Origin: Aphrocallistes beatrix
Lineage: Eukaryota > Porifera > Hexactinellida > Sceptrulophora > Aphrocallistidae
Direction of reading: 5' to 3'
Assembly: GCA_963281255.1 (NCBI GenBank)
Contig: OY725494.1
Coordinates: forward strand, 3,113,934 to 3,177,933
Length of the DNA: 64,000 nt
Shown: positions 15,870 through 26,362 of the stretch, piece after piece
Layout of the letters: each line of letters begins with the position of its first letter
Numbering within the stretch: position 1 is the stretch's first letter
Made by a program: the position numbers and the translations under genes
Notes under the pieces: model-generated
Seen by the model: the letters and a program-made list of their open reading frames with translations, nothing else
Database searches by the model: none
What the model was told of the DNA's origin: nothing

Positions 15870-18720
15870 ATGAAATACTCTATTGCATTTGCGATTAAAT
15901 TTCTATTCTTGTTCACTTTTGTGAATGGACAGCAACCGCAATTGGAGTTTAGTTTTACAAATGTAGTACCACCAGGATCTCGTCCAGACCCTATCCCTGA
16001 TACAGATTCTGGCAATATTGGAAAATACTTTTACACGAAAGAGGGAGCATCTATCGTGGGAATCACTGCCACCTATGATGTCCAGGGAACTCCTGAACAA
16101 GAAGTGATGATCACATGGTATTTTAATGGACAAGAAATTGAACTCGATTTAAACCCAAGTCCATTTACTCCACCTGGCGCCAATTTCTTTACTACAAGGC
16201 AAAGTGTGTCTGTTTTTGATCAAGACAGCAATTATGTATATGTTGATACAGATTTAGGAACTGCTAGAAGAACCACATTCTATATTCCGAATGTTGGTAC
16301 AGAACACGCTGGTAATTATACCGTTGAGGTGAGTTAACGGTGCAAATAATGTCATGTCTAACAACATACAAATATTTGCCAAAAATTATTATCCCCTAAA
16401 TTTTCTATGATATGCCCATTGCATTCAGTAATGCCTTGTACAGGTTTCCAGTGGAGATACGAGAGCATCAGCTACTTCATTTGTATTCTTGGGAGCTCCT
16501 CCAGTACTCATTCAGACTCCAACTGACATCAGAGATCTTGATCAACTGAATGAGACATCTTTAGATTTCGCAACATCAGATGGTTTTGACACCTGTGAAA
16601 AGATATTTGTTTATTATGCAACATTTCAAGGTGATCCGAAGCCAGAGGTCGCCTGTACCGATTCGAGAGACGACTCAGGTACGCAGGAGGAGCAACCTAA
16701 TGATAGTGTAAGTTGCACAATTTCGAGATAATCGAACTGTAACTACATTATAAGAAGGGATATGTTGTTTTCGGATCCTAATACTCCTTTTTGTGACCAA
16801 ATATCCTCGTTGTTAAAATTTGCATGGGGATCCGGGGGGGGGGTCGGCCGGAAGGCTGGTGATATTAAAATTGCAAATGGATTGGAGTCAAGTTATTTGT
16901 TAATTGCATAATTTAGGTCCTCTAACGCAAAATAATGCGAATTTTAAAACATAACAAGCGCGCTTCGCTTGCTTGCGCCCTTTGGGCGCCTGGGGTCACA
17001 TTAATTAATTATAAGGGAAGTAACATCTCTAAATACGTATGTCCTACTGTTATAATTGAAATGCGCAAAAAATCACCAAATTTATCAAATTTTGATGAGT
17101 AATGATGACGTCATAGCAAAGTGATGAGTCATCATTTTTTGATAATAGTTGCATCATATGTGAGGTTTGTTAGTATACAGATTCTATTAAAATTTCAGCC
17201 TTCTATCTCCTATAATGGCTGAGTTATGATCGAATAACTGTATTGCTTAACTTTTAAAAATATGACAATGACGTCATAATTCCATGATGAGTCGACATTT
17301 TCTCTGAGCTCAGAACTTAGTGGAGCCATAGCCAAAAGACTCCCAGATGCCAAAAATCAGCTTTCTGCGCCCGGCAGTTTCTTCAATTAATTCGTTACAG
17401 ATATATACAGTCTGTCAAGTAATTATTTAGAATTTTAGATTAGATATAATTATGGTGTTCTATACCCTAGGGCAGATTCTACTACCTAAAATTATTCAAA
17501 AATATTCAAATATCAATAATCGATTGAGTTCCCATTAGACTCTATCACCATTTTGCAACGGTGTGGCATTGACTCCCAAAATGGTTTCAGAAACTCTGGT
17601 TCTACAAGTCCCCAAATTTCTTCCAGCATAGATTTTAATTCTTTCATCGATTTTGGTCCTTTTTTCGTTAGTTTTTGCTTTACCCAACTAAACAGATTCT
17701 CGATCGGATTTAAATCGGGGCTCTGTGAAGGCCAAGGTGTCCTTTTAGGGACATTAGACGCAATCCAATCACGGGTTAGCCGCGAAGTGTGCTTTGGATG
17801 GTTGTCCATGACTAATCTCCAGTTGCTCTCAAAAAATACGTCCGCCTGCGTTAGTAAATACCCCTCCATTATTTGGATAAACAATCTGCTATCCATATTC
17901 TCCTTAAAAATGCAAATTGGGAAAACTCCCATTGAGCAGAAAGCAGCCCAGACATTTATCTCCGGGGAATGTTTAGTGGTAGGACTGATTCTTTTTTGGC
18001 CTTTTTTTGTCCACATCCTAATTTTCCCTTTCGAAAGCCAAACCGACATTTCGTCAATAAAAATGGTTTTGGCCCATTGGTTGTTGGGGTATCTGAACTT
18101 TTTAGCCCATTTCACGCGCATTGTTTTGTGATTATCCGTAAGCAGTGGAGATCGAGTAGGGTAGGGTTTACTGTAGTTCATATCCCGTAGGCTACTTCGT
18201 ACAGTCTCATGTGAGACACTTGGTTGAAGATTCGAAGCGATACAGCGAAGAGATAAGTGGGGTTTATGTCTAATATAGGCACTAATATTCCTTTTTATTG
18301 AATTTCGTAGGGTACGTGGTCTCCCAGCGCCAAGGTTATGGCGAAGACTTGACCCATTTTTAACCCGCCTCTTAACGTTGTACACTGTGGCAAGGCTGAC
18401 AGCAACTTTTTTTTGAAATTTGAGACATAAACAAAAAAAAATTCTTCTCTTTTAGCTAATTGAGACATTAAATCAGTCTAATCCTAAGAAAGAAATAGTT
18501 TAAACACCCGGTAAAGTACAAGAAAGCTAAAAATAGAAATAACGATGACGTCACTATAATATAGCAAGAATAATGAGACTGAATTTAATAATATACTATG
18601 AAAGCCTAAAGAATATACTCTAAATTCCAGCTCAAACTGTTGGAATAAGTACAATAAACTGCTATGGACAGCTATAAGGTTTTACTATAAAGTGGATTTT
18701 CTAAATAAATACTTGACAGA

Positions 18721-18785
<65 letters not shown>

Positions 18786-21700
18786 TATACACATTAATCG
18801 AGTTTTAATAGTAAGGATTTACATAAAACTTTTTACATGAAATGTTTGATTAATCTAAGTTAATTTATACATCCTGTTCAATTATTATTTATTTATTTTC
18901 TTATTGTTTTAGACAACGGACAGATCAGTGAGGTACTCGCTAGGACCTTTTCCTCCAAATCTTCAGATTATGGTCACTTGTGTGGGGACGAATTCTATTG
19001 GAAGTGTCTCTGCCACTCGTACAATTACTACTTTTGGTAAGTTTAGACTCAGATTTGTGAAAGATTATTATTATTATAGCCACTATTGGTGGCTTTCAAC
19101 AACCTCGAGTCAGAAGATAATGGAAGATATTCTATTACAGTCGACTCTGTAATAGGGTCACTGTTTAATTGGATCAACCGCTTAATCGGACCACTTTTGG
19201 CAGGACCGGAATAGCTCTCACACAGAAGCTATACAAAATATTTTCTGTTTATAGGGTTCTCCGCTTAATCGGGGCAAAAAGTCCTCTGACCGATGTGACC
19301 CTATTAAGCCGAGCCGACCCTATAGTGGACCCCACATTAAGACCACTTTTTTAGTTTTCCAACATATAGTATAGTGGTCGACTTCTAAAATGCTCGTGAT
19401 GACGGCACAGTCGGCCATATCCTCTCCCCTGCAAAAACTATTGAGTTTAAGATTTAAAATTTTAAGGAAAGGTATCATAGCACATGAAAATATCTACCTC
19501 GGTATACTATTTCAATTAAAAACATTGTTAAATTCGCCTAATATAACATAAAAGTTCATTCTAGGGACAATAGTAGGTAGTATCCTTAATTAAGAATATT
19601 AATTTTCCGAAATTTGCAATGTTTGTGTATTATGGTATAATCAATCAAGTTGGGTTCTTTCATCAATTATAACCACGAATACAACAATTTATTAGAGATT
19701 AGATAGGGATAGGACTTCATTTTGAAATGTTTCAGAAATACGAGTACGACTTATTTTTGAGTTTAAACCCTTGGGTGGATGCAGACCTTGTCATAGGTTT
19801 AACCGGAAGTTAACAGCGAGTGTTAAATTGAAAAAAATGTCCCATTATATCACTCGGATACAGGAATTAATATTATTAATATCTTCCAGGAACTCAGCCA
19901 CGGCTTAGCACCATTTCCCCAGTAATCCCGAGCCCTTGTACTCAGGCTAGTGACACCCCGACAGTAGTTGAGAACGAGAGAGCTTGCGGGGAGGAGGGAT
20001 CGGGACAGATCACTATCACGCACACTCTCAGTGCTGACGGCTCTCCTGCTGCTACCATTAAATGGTAATACACTCCTTACCCACTTGTCACCATCCTGCT
20101 GGGAATTTAAAATGTGATTCTCTGTAGGTTTCATAGAAATAACAACGATGTTGTGAGGGAGGTTTCGTCAGGAGGCAGATACAGCATTAATCGTTCTGGC
20201 CTGAGACAGAGACTACAGATCCAGCGGCCTACCAGTGAGGATGAAGGAGAATACTACATCACAGCTCAGAATTGTGCTGGGGTGATTGACTCTGATGACA
20301 GGGGAACCTTTGTGAATGTGTATATGGCGCCTATGATATTAATAGACCCCCCGTTAACACCCGCCATTGGTTCATGTCAGAGTAATCCTGGCTTTGACGT
20401 AATTTCCGTAAGGAATGTTGACAGTTATGAAGTGAGTCAACTCATTCACACCTCTACCATAGCCTCAACAAAATATTTGATATTTTTTATTATTTCGGTA
20501 GGCTCGACTGAATGTGCCCGTATGCTTACTGTGTCCAAATAATGGCAACCCAGAGCCCGTCCTCTCCTGGACCCGAGACAACATCGTCGTCCAATCCAGT
20601 GCCAACTTTCTAGACACCACAGGACAAGTGTTTAGAGGAGAACAGAACTGTTTCGCTTGCACTGCCACTAACTTTGTCGGGGCTGATGTAGATGAGGTAA
20701 CTTAACTATTGAATATTATGCCTACAATTCCAGTGCGATTAATGGCTACTACGTTAGGTGTGCATTCAAGCAGCTCCCAACTTGAGGTATGTAGTAGTGA
20801 ACCAGGGATGTACCAAGACGTGTGGACGCGGAGTGCTTGACTACGTATTTCAATGTATTGAGACTGGAGCGGATAACGTGGAGAGAGAGGTAGCTGAGTC
20901 TAGGTGCATAGAACAGCAGATACCTCGCCCCACTATACCTCCCACGACAAATTGTAACTCTGTGTCCTGTCCTCCGAACTTCCTCATCGGAGCCTGGACC
21001 CCCTGTAGCTCCAGCTGTGAAGCTGGAACTCGAACAAGAACTGTCAGGTAAGTATTCGAAACAGATAAAGTAACCAATCGAAAGAAGCCACCAAATACAC
21101 CGTATCATATTACCACCCAATCAACAGGTGTCGCCAGATTGACGGAGAAGGGATATCGCGGGAGGTTGCCGTGTCAGTCTGTGTCGACTTTGGGCTGCCA
21201 GAACTTAACAACACTGAACAGTGCAACACGATTCTCAGAGTGAGGCGTACGGGCAACCTCAACCCTTGCCCCGTCCAGGATAACTTTGAATGGGAGACTT
21301 CACCCTGGAGTGCTTGTACTCAAACTTGTCACCTCGGAAGGAGGAGACGTACGGTAAGATGCCGTGAGAAGCCGAGAGAACCGGGCCAAGAGGGTAGAGT
21401 GTACCCGGATGAAACCTGTATCGATCTCGATCTTCCTAAGCCGCCTAATATGGACATGTAAGTCATTATAGTAGTATTACAGCTGATAGAAGTCCAGCTG
21501 TCTAATCAGATCTCTATTTATAGCTGCGGATCTGGACCTTGCAATAACTACGGGATCTGGCTGTGTGGTGGTTGGGGTCAGTGCACAGAGACGTGTGGGA
21601 CAGGCTTCCAGTTCAGGGATGTGGTTTGCTGGGACCCTCTCACCAGAGCTGAGAATGATAACTGCATCAGTTACTACAGACCTGAGCCAATCCGCAGGTG

Positions 21701-21941
21701 CAGTCAGGGGCCTTGCATTCTGACACCCGAGTGCCGCGACCTCCCCTACCTCCAGTGCCAGTACCTCCTTGATTCTCCTATTTATTGTGAAGATGATAGA
21801 TTCAAGCTTGCTTGCTGCAAGACCTGTGAGACTGTAATGTTCAGAACGACCACAACCCCGACCACTCCGACCACTACTCCGACCACTCCGACCACTGAGA
21901 CTACTACCACTCCCGCCAATACCACCATTGGCCCCCAGTAG
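15870..21941 (+). CDS. Secreted Ig / thrombospondin-type-1 / PLAC-like matrix protein
   Basis: Exons 15870-16328, 16444-16707, 18913-19036, 19890-20064, 20128-20431, 20502-20696, 20758-21047, 21128-21457 and 21524-21941 give 853 codons (852 residues). A signal peptide (about 1-20, ending FTFVNG) is followed by an Ig-like module in exon 1 (W-Y-F-N-G core, AGNYTVEV end). Two or three further Ig-like modules follow in exons 2-6 (EDEGEYYITAQN; GNPEPVLSWTRDN). TSP1 repeats come next: GAWTPCSSSCEAGTRTRTVRC, SPWSACTQTCHLGRRRRTVRC and GGWGQCTETCGTGFQFRDVVC. A Cys-rich PLAC-like module (CRDLPYLQCQYL, LACCKTC) and a Thr/Pro mucin-like tail finish it. The order resembles ADAMTS-like/papilin proteins with Ig in front, so extracellular matrix is likely. 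Intron 2 contains a Tc1 transposon. Exon 1 is almost identical to that of the VWA-collagen gene at 35450. Confidence 0.88.
16955..17405 (+). repeat. Dispersed GC-hairpin repeat family, copy 1
   Basis: It begins with CAAGCGCGCTTCGCTTGCTT, then GC-rich 'tttgggcgcctggggtcaca', and continues through 'acatctctaaatacgt', 'gatgacgtcat', 'aaaatttcagcc' and 'agtttcttcaat' to 'ttcgttacagatatata'. The same ordered motifs recur at 41322-41775 (+) and 50817-51370 (-), with partial copies at 58530-58880 (-) and 53500-53830. It has no coding capacity. It may be a non-autonomous Helitron-like element, but the ends are not proven. It lies immediately beside the Tc1 insertion. Confidence 0.65.
17408..18723 (-). 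mobile_element. Tc1-like transposon
   Basis: A 1316-bp element with inverted ends starting CAGTCTGTCAAGTAATTATT and flanked by TA on both sides. It encodes a DD34E transposase on the minus strand. It sits in the 2.2-kb second intron of the Ig/TSP1 gene, antisense to it. The right flank has expanded into a (TA)n microsatellite. Confidence 0.93.
17513..18385 (-). pseudogene. Tc1 transposase, probably inactive
   Basis: The 290-codon open frame covers the GRPRTL hook-like motif, the second HTH (RCIASNLQPSVSHETVRSSL) and the catalytic core. The core has FIDEMSVW (first Asp), VMDNHPKH (second Asp) and SPDLNPIENLFSW (Glu), with 34 residues between the last two acids, the DD34E signature of Tc1. The expected first helix-turn-helix is encoded just upstream at about 18386-18470, but that stretch changes frame at runs of A/T. 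The element is therefore likely a decayed copy. The C terminus looks complete (PHRCKMVIESNGNSIDY). Confidence 0.85.
18724..18779. repeat. (TA)n microsatellite
   Basis: About 28 uninterrupted TA units directly abut the Tc1 right end, presumably grown from the TA target site. Confidence 0.95.
19136..19322. mobile_element. Tigger/pogo-like MITE, degraded copy
   Basis: Same family as 12374-12565. It contains TACAGTCGACTCTGTAATAG at the left, the shared 'GGCAGGACCGGAATAGCTCT' inside and an eroded right end (CCTATTAAGCCGAGCCGACC). It lies in intron 3 of the Ig/TSP1 gene. Confidence 0.75.
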
Positions 21942-22389
21942 GCTAGTCAGCTGCGACTGGGCTGTTTATTGTATATTTGTATTATAAGGTGTATACATAC
22001 GCCACAAGGGATGGACTGATGTCCCATGTATTTAATTATTAGATTGTAATTTCCTGGTAGATGTTGTGTATATTATAATTTCAGTGTACTATATTTGTAC
22101 ATTTTTCAGCTTAAATATTGTCTGAGTCAGGAGTTATTTGTTTCTTCTCTATCTGTACATTTCTATATTCTAGTTTTTATGTTATGAATGATTAGAAGTG
22201 TGAGAACTGTTTGTTTGTATATAATTTGTTTGATAATATTTTTGTCCTATAATGACGAATGAACTCTCGCTTTAGTACGATTCTTGTGTCGCTACTAAAA
22301 GTAGGGGTGTGGCAAGGGTTAAAAGTTTGTATAATATTTGCATAGTGATCTGTTTGCACTTGTAGCCTGCTTTTAATATTGCCATATGT

Positions 22390-22395
22390 AATAAA
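22390..22395 (+). terminator. Poly(A) signal AATAAA for the Ig/TSP1 gene
   Basis: A canonical hexamer 449 bp after the stop codon. The intervening sequence is AT-rich and ORF-free, consistent with a 3' UTR. Confidence 0.5.
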
Positions 22396-22399
22396 TTAC

Positions 22400-23018
22400 G
22401 TATTAATATAGGAGATTAGTCGAGAGATTAAGATAGAGATTTGTAAGTCAATTAGTATATGCAATAATTTGGAACAGGAATGTCGGAAAATTCATCACCA
22501 AAAACTATTATCTAGGAAATTCGTCGCAAGGGTTTCATTATTAATGCCCAGAAAGTAAATACGCACTAGTTATTGTAGTGATTATACTCATTCATCACCG
22601 TGGAGATTAATTTAATGAAATCCAAGTTTGACTAGGTTCTTAACCCACGTTAAAGAGAGCAATCTCTTCAAAGGCAGTTTATACGAGTGGGAAGGTGTAA
22701 AACACTCGATAGAACAGGGAAAAGGTTAATAAGGATTGGAGAATATTATCAAAATCGTGAAATTTCAAGTTACTTCAAGGAATAGCTTATAGTTTGGACT
22801 TGTGATTTAGGCCACTCACTCACTACAATGGTGTAAAAAATCTAGTAGGATTGGTATATAGTGCACTTTTAAAATTGAACATACCTGAATATAAGATAAT
22901 ATTTACCTGGCCTACTTGCTTAAAAATTTAACTTGTTGAGTTAACATTAATTAAAGCTGAATAATAATCTTGAATATCTCTCACACCCCACCTCTTCTCG
23001 ATATTATCACCACAACCT
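22400..23018. other. Spacer without recognisable feature
   Basis: AT-rich non-coding DNA between the Ig/TSP1 gene and a cluster of MITEs. I see no ORF with family resemblance, no RNA gene and no tandem repeat. Confidence 0.4.
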
Positions 23019-23170
23019 TACAGTCCGCTAATTGGGACGAATCTCCAGGAATGGAATAGTTCGCATACATAAAAGCTAACACTAAATTATATCGGTTAAT
23101 TGGGAACTCCACTTTAATCGGGACAAAATATTAGGATCAGATGTGTCCCGATTAAACGGAGTCGACTGTA
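23019..23170. mobile_element. Tigger/pogo-like MITE, third copy
   Basis: It runs from TACAGTCCGCTAATTGGGAC to the inverted end CCCGATTAAACGGAGTCGAC plus TGTA. It belongs to the same family as 12374-12565 but is diverged inside. Its right end touches the target duplication of the next element. Confidence 0.75.
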
Positions 23171-23177
23171 TTAGGAT

Positions 23178-23951
23178 GGGCGCAGGTCATAACGTCTACA
23201 AACCAAAACGTCTACAACAAAAACGTCTACAAACCAAAACGTCTACAAACCAAAATGAGGCAATTTGATCACCAAGTTACAATCTAGAAAGTATTTCAAT
23301 ATCTTATTGTCTATGAAATGATTTCTTGTACCAAAACCAATACGTAAATTGATGATTATTCGATGTCACCTTTAAGTTATACAATTGATGATCAATGATA
23401 GTAAGTTTACATGGCCGGCGCCATGTTTTATTGGCAGTGGGTGTCCTAAGAGGGATTTCTCTGAAATGGGTGTCCATTTATGAGGGATACATACTGTATA
23501 ATTAGATAAAATAGGAGGCAGTGGGTGTCCGGACACCCAGGACCCCCACGATGGCGCCGGCCCTGGTTTATATAACAACACCCTGGACTAATAGAATCGC
23601 AGTACAAAGCAATAAGTATATATACGCGAAAGGAAACAAAATATCAATACATATTTTTCGAAATTTCTGATGTCAGAAAATACAGTAAACGGAGGTTCTA
23701 ATAATGTCGTTGATCCATGTCTCGAATGTGGTCAAACTGTAAGGCCAAGGCGAGAAGCATTATCTATCGTTTCATGTTTTCATTATTTCAATAAATCATT
23801 TCTTCATTACAGTTATTTTTGGGATTGATATGAGATTAAACATAGTATAAGAAATTACTTTATAGACAATAAGATATTCAAATACTTTCTAGATTGTAAC
23901 TTGGTGATCAAATTACCTCATTTTGGTTTGTAGACTTTATGACCCGCAATC
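23178..23951. mobile_element. Long-TIR hAT-like element with nested MITE
   Basis: It has inverted ends of roughly 150 bp (left from GGGCGCAGGTCATAACGTCT, right ending AGACTTTATGACCCGCAATC). Both arms contain 'caatttgatcaccaagttac'-type sequence and 'tcttattgtctat'. It is flanked by the perfect octamer ATTAGGAT at 23170-23177 and 23952-23959. The left arm has a short tandem amplification of 'aaaacgtctacaaacc'. It has no transposase. Confidence 0.8.
23412..23566. mobile_element. Small nested MITE with GGCGCC ends
   Basis: Inverted ends GGCCGGCGCCAT and ATGGCGCCGGCC enclose 'gcagtgggtgtcc' motifs in opposite orientation. The flanks GTTTACAT and GTTTATAT differ at one base. It interrupts the larger palindromic element. 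Confidence 0.65.
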
Positions 23952-24094
23952 ATTAGGATTGTTGAACTTAGTAACATTGTATCAATTAATTAATCAATTA
24001 AATGAGAAAATCTTTTAAAATTAACAGATCCGCAATGCACTACGGTAGCTCCACTAGCCACATTACCATGCAATTGATAGAGAAGCAGCAGGCC

Positions 24095-25663
24095 TCATGT
24101 GTTGAGAGGCGGAGTGAGGACGTAGATGGGTCTCTTCTTCACCACAGACCCCAGCCGGGCGAGGAGGCAGAGGCAAGAGATGAAGGAGAACGACAGACAG
24201 AGAGTGCTGACACAGAGGAGGGACAGACATAGGCTGTAGAGGAGGTTAATCAGGTCTAGACTCGCAGCCAGCTGTGAGAAGAGGTCTTGCGAGAGGATGA
24301 CTGTCTCGTCCGAGTAGAGGATGGGGAGGTAGAGGAGGGGCGGGATCTTGCTGAAGTAGATGATCTCCGCTCTTTCCAGCCTGTAGTTAATCTGCACACG
24401 GTTGTGCACGGCCACTGTAGTCCCCGTGGTTGGTTCTATATCTACAAAGAGCTCGTGTCGGCTGCTGTCGGGAGAAAGGCCGGACACGTTCGCGAGCAGA
24501 GAGGCGTCTGCATCCAGAAAGTGCGGCTTCGAAGCGTACGCGGGGACGTCGGGCATGACGCTCGAGTTGCCGACGTAGAAAAGACCCTCTGGACAGTACT
24601 GGTACCAGCGAGCATTGGGAGGGTAAGTGCTGGCGTTGAGTAGGAACTCCTTGGACAGGCCGAAGCGGAAAGTGTCCATGCCGCTGTGTTCAGTGTGTGA
24701 GTGCTGGTACACGAGGTCAATGGAGCGCATTGCGTCATCAACATAGAATGTGACTCTGTCACCCGAGGTGAGAAAAGGGTGGAAGAAGAACCCCTCTGTG
24801 CCATTGATCATGTCAGCGTATCGGTCCCCCCAGATGCCCACACTCCTCATCCCGTCCCACTGGACGAACTGTCCCAGCTCTCGGGACTCACACACCCCAG
24901 TCCTCACAATGCTAGGATTCTGGTCCCGAGGGTTATCGTTTATTTGGATGCTGAAGTTCTTGTTTTTCGGGAATACGTACAGTTTCTTTAGCTCCTTTAT
25001 GAATTCGTCCTCATAGCCCCAGATCAGCTGACGCACTGTCAGGACTTTATGGAGAGAGGAGTTAGTTCCTAGAATCAGCGCGTCGAGAGCCGTTCTGAGA
25101 AAAACGGACTCTCTTGCCACATGCACGGCCCCAGCTACCGGGAGGTTCAGAGTCTGGATGACGTCATCTTCCGAGAAGTCCGAGTGCGTTGATTCCCTGT
25201 CGAAGATGAATATTTTGTGCTGTGTGTAGGTCACTTGACAGCCGTCAGCTGAGACGTTGACCACAGTCTTGTTCCTGTACTCTCTGTACCGGTACGGGCC
25301 GACCTGTGTCAGGTTGGGTCGCACTCCGTTAGAGAGCTCGCTGGGGTTGGTCCAGTTGAAGATGTAGAAGTCTTTGTAGATCTGGACATCCGGTGCCAGC
25401 CATTGCTCGTAGAGCAGCGTTCCGTTCTGAAGTGACATCTTTTGCAGCACTTGTTGTCGCACACCTCCATGCGTGAGATAGAGGGACACGGCGCCTAAGA
25501 TGGTGAGTAGAGAGTTGATAGCGAACAGCGCTAGGACACAGACCAAGATAGAGGTGAGGGTACACGACGGTCTCCCTCTCCTCTGCTCAATCAAACCCTC
25601 CTGCTTTATAAGCAAAGTGTTCTCGCTAATTGCTCTATTTACACTCCTCCCGTTATCTGACAT
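24095..25663 (-). CDS. CD36/SCARB-type scavenger receptor
   Basis: An intronless 522-codon ORF of usual family length (about 470-520). It has a short cytoplasmic N tail and a first membrane span near 36-62. A large ectodomain carries many N-x-S/T sites and family signatures (VGPYRYREYRNKTVV, FFFHPFLTSGD, FRFGLSKEFLLNASTYPPN, CPEGLFYVGNSS, SKPHFLDAD, EPTTGTTVAVHNRVQIN). The last span is near 470-500, followed by a basic tail (VVKKRPIYVLTP). Known of family: binds lipoproteins, lipids or microbial surfaces (CD36, SR-BI) or carries enzymes to lysosomes (LIMP-2). The N tail contains ENTLLI, which fits an acidic dileucine sorting motif. Which of the three subfamilies it matches cannot be decided by eye. 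Confidence 0.95.
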   Translation of the reverse strand: MSDNGRSVNRAISENTLLIKQEGLIEQRRGRPSCTLTSILVCVLALFAINSLLTILGAVSLYLTHGGVRQQVLQKMSLQNGTLLYEQWLAPDVQIYKDFYIFNWTNPSELSNGVRPNLTQVGPYRYREYRNKTVVNVSADGCQVTYTQHKIFIFDRESTHSDFSEDDVIQTLNLPVAGAVHVARESVFLRTALDALILGTNSSLHKVLTVRQLIWGYEDEFIKELKKLYVFPKNKNFSIQINDNPRDQNPSIVRTGVCESRELGQFVQWDGMRSVGIWGDRYADMINGTEGFFFHPFLTSGDRVTFYVDDAMRSIDLVYQHSHTEHSGMDTFRFGLSKEFLLNASTYPPNARWYQYCPEGLFYVGNSSVMPDVPAYASKPHFLDADASLLANVSGLSPDSSRHELFVDIEPTTGTTVAVHNRVQINYRLERAEIIYFSKIPPLLYLPILYSDETVILSQDLFSQLAASLDLINLLYSLCLSLLCVSTLCLSFSFISCLCLLARLGSVVKKRPIYVLTPPLNT

Positions 25664-26362
25664 TCTCTCGTAGTCCGTGATACAATCGTAATTATATATC
25701 TCGTTGCATGACTGATTCAGACTCTGTCACAAGACTATTGAGTGTTTAGCTTATATCTGAATCCTAACAAGGTTTCAATTAGAAGCTCCAGTTTATTTTC
25801 CAGCAAGCTAATTCCTGAATTCTTAATTTAATAGTGCGCCAATTATTAAACTATTACGAAGTATTATAATCCAAGTGCAAAGCCAACACTGTTCCACCGT
25901 TCCAAAAATAACAACTCATGATATTTTAGTTTACTAAGTTGTATGGCCCTCTTCTATAGACACGTGTCAACATTTTCTACTAATTAAGTCATGTGTTAAA
26001 ATCCAGTTAAATTTTCTAATTTATTCTGCTTCAGTTTGAGTATGAGAATTGTGTTCCTTCCTTATCAGAACTAAGGTGGGATATTTCGATATTTCACTTC
26101 TGTAGAGTTGAGATGCGAGAAAGCTATAGAAGGATCTAGTATAGAAAAAGGAATAAATTAGTATATTTATTCATAACTACTCCTACTGCAAATTTACTTA
26201 ATAAAAATAAAAATAAAAATCATTTAATTAATAAAAGAGTTAAGAACAATCAACATTTGTAAATATGTAGATAGGAGTTATCAAAACGAAGATACAAATA
26301 AAAAGAGTACATTCCACCAGAGAAAGTGTAAGTGACATAATATGCAGACCTAGCAATATGCT
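25664..26362. other. Spacer between two minus-strand receptor genes
   Basis: AT-rich sequence holding the CD36-type promoter side only for transcription leftward, and the 3' UTR of the Ig/FN3 gene at its right end. A minus-strand poly(A)-like TTTATT occurs near 26165. No ORF or repeat is recognised. Confidence 0.4.

Noticed and set aside
23372..23581. 69-codon minus-strand frame with SWVSGHPLPP repeats
   Set aside because: It lies wholly inside nested MITEs; the repeated GHPLP motif reflects inverted repeat sequence.
24287..25016. Several plus-strand frames opposite the CD36-type gene
   Set aside because: They are antisense shadows of a well-supported GC-rich coding region.
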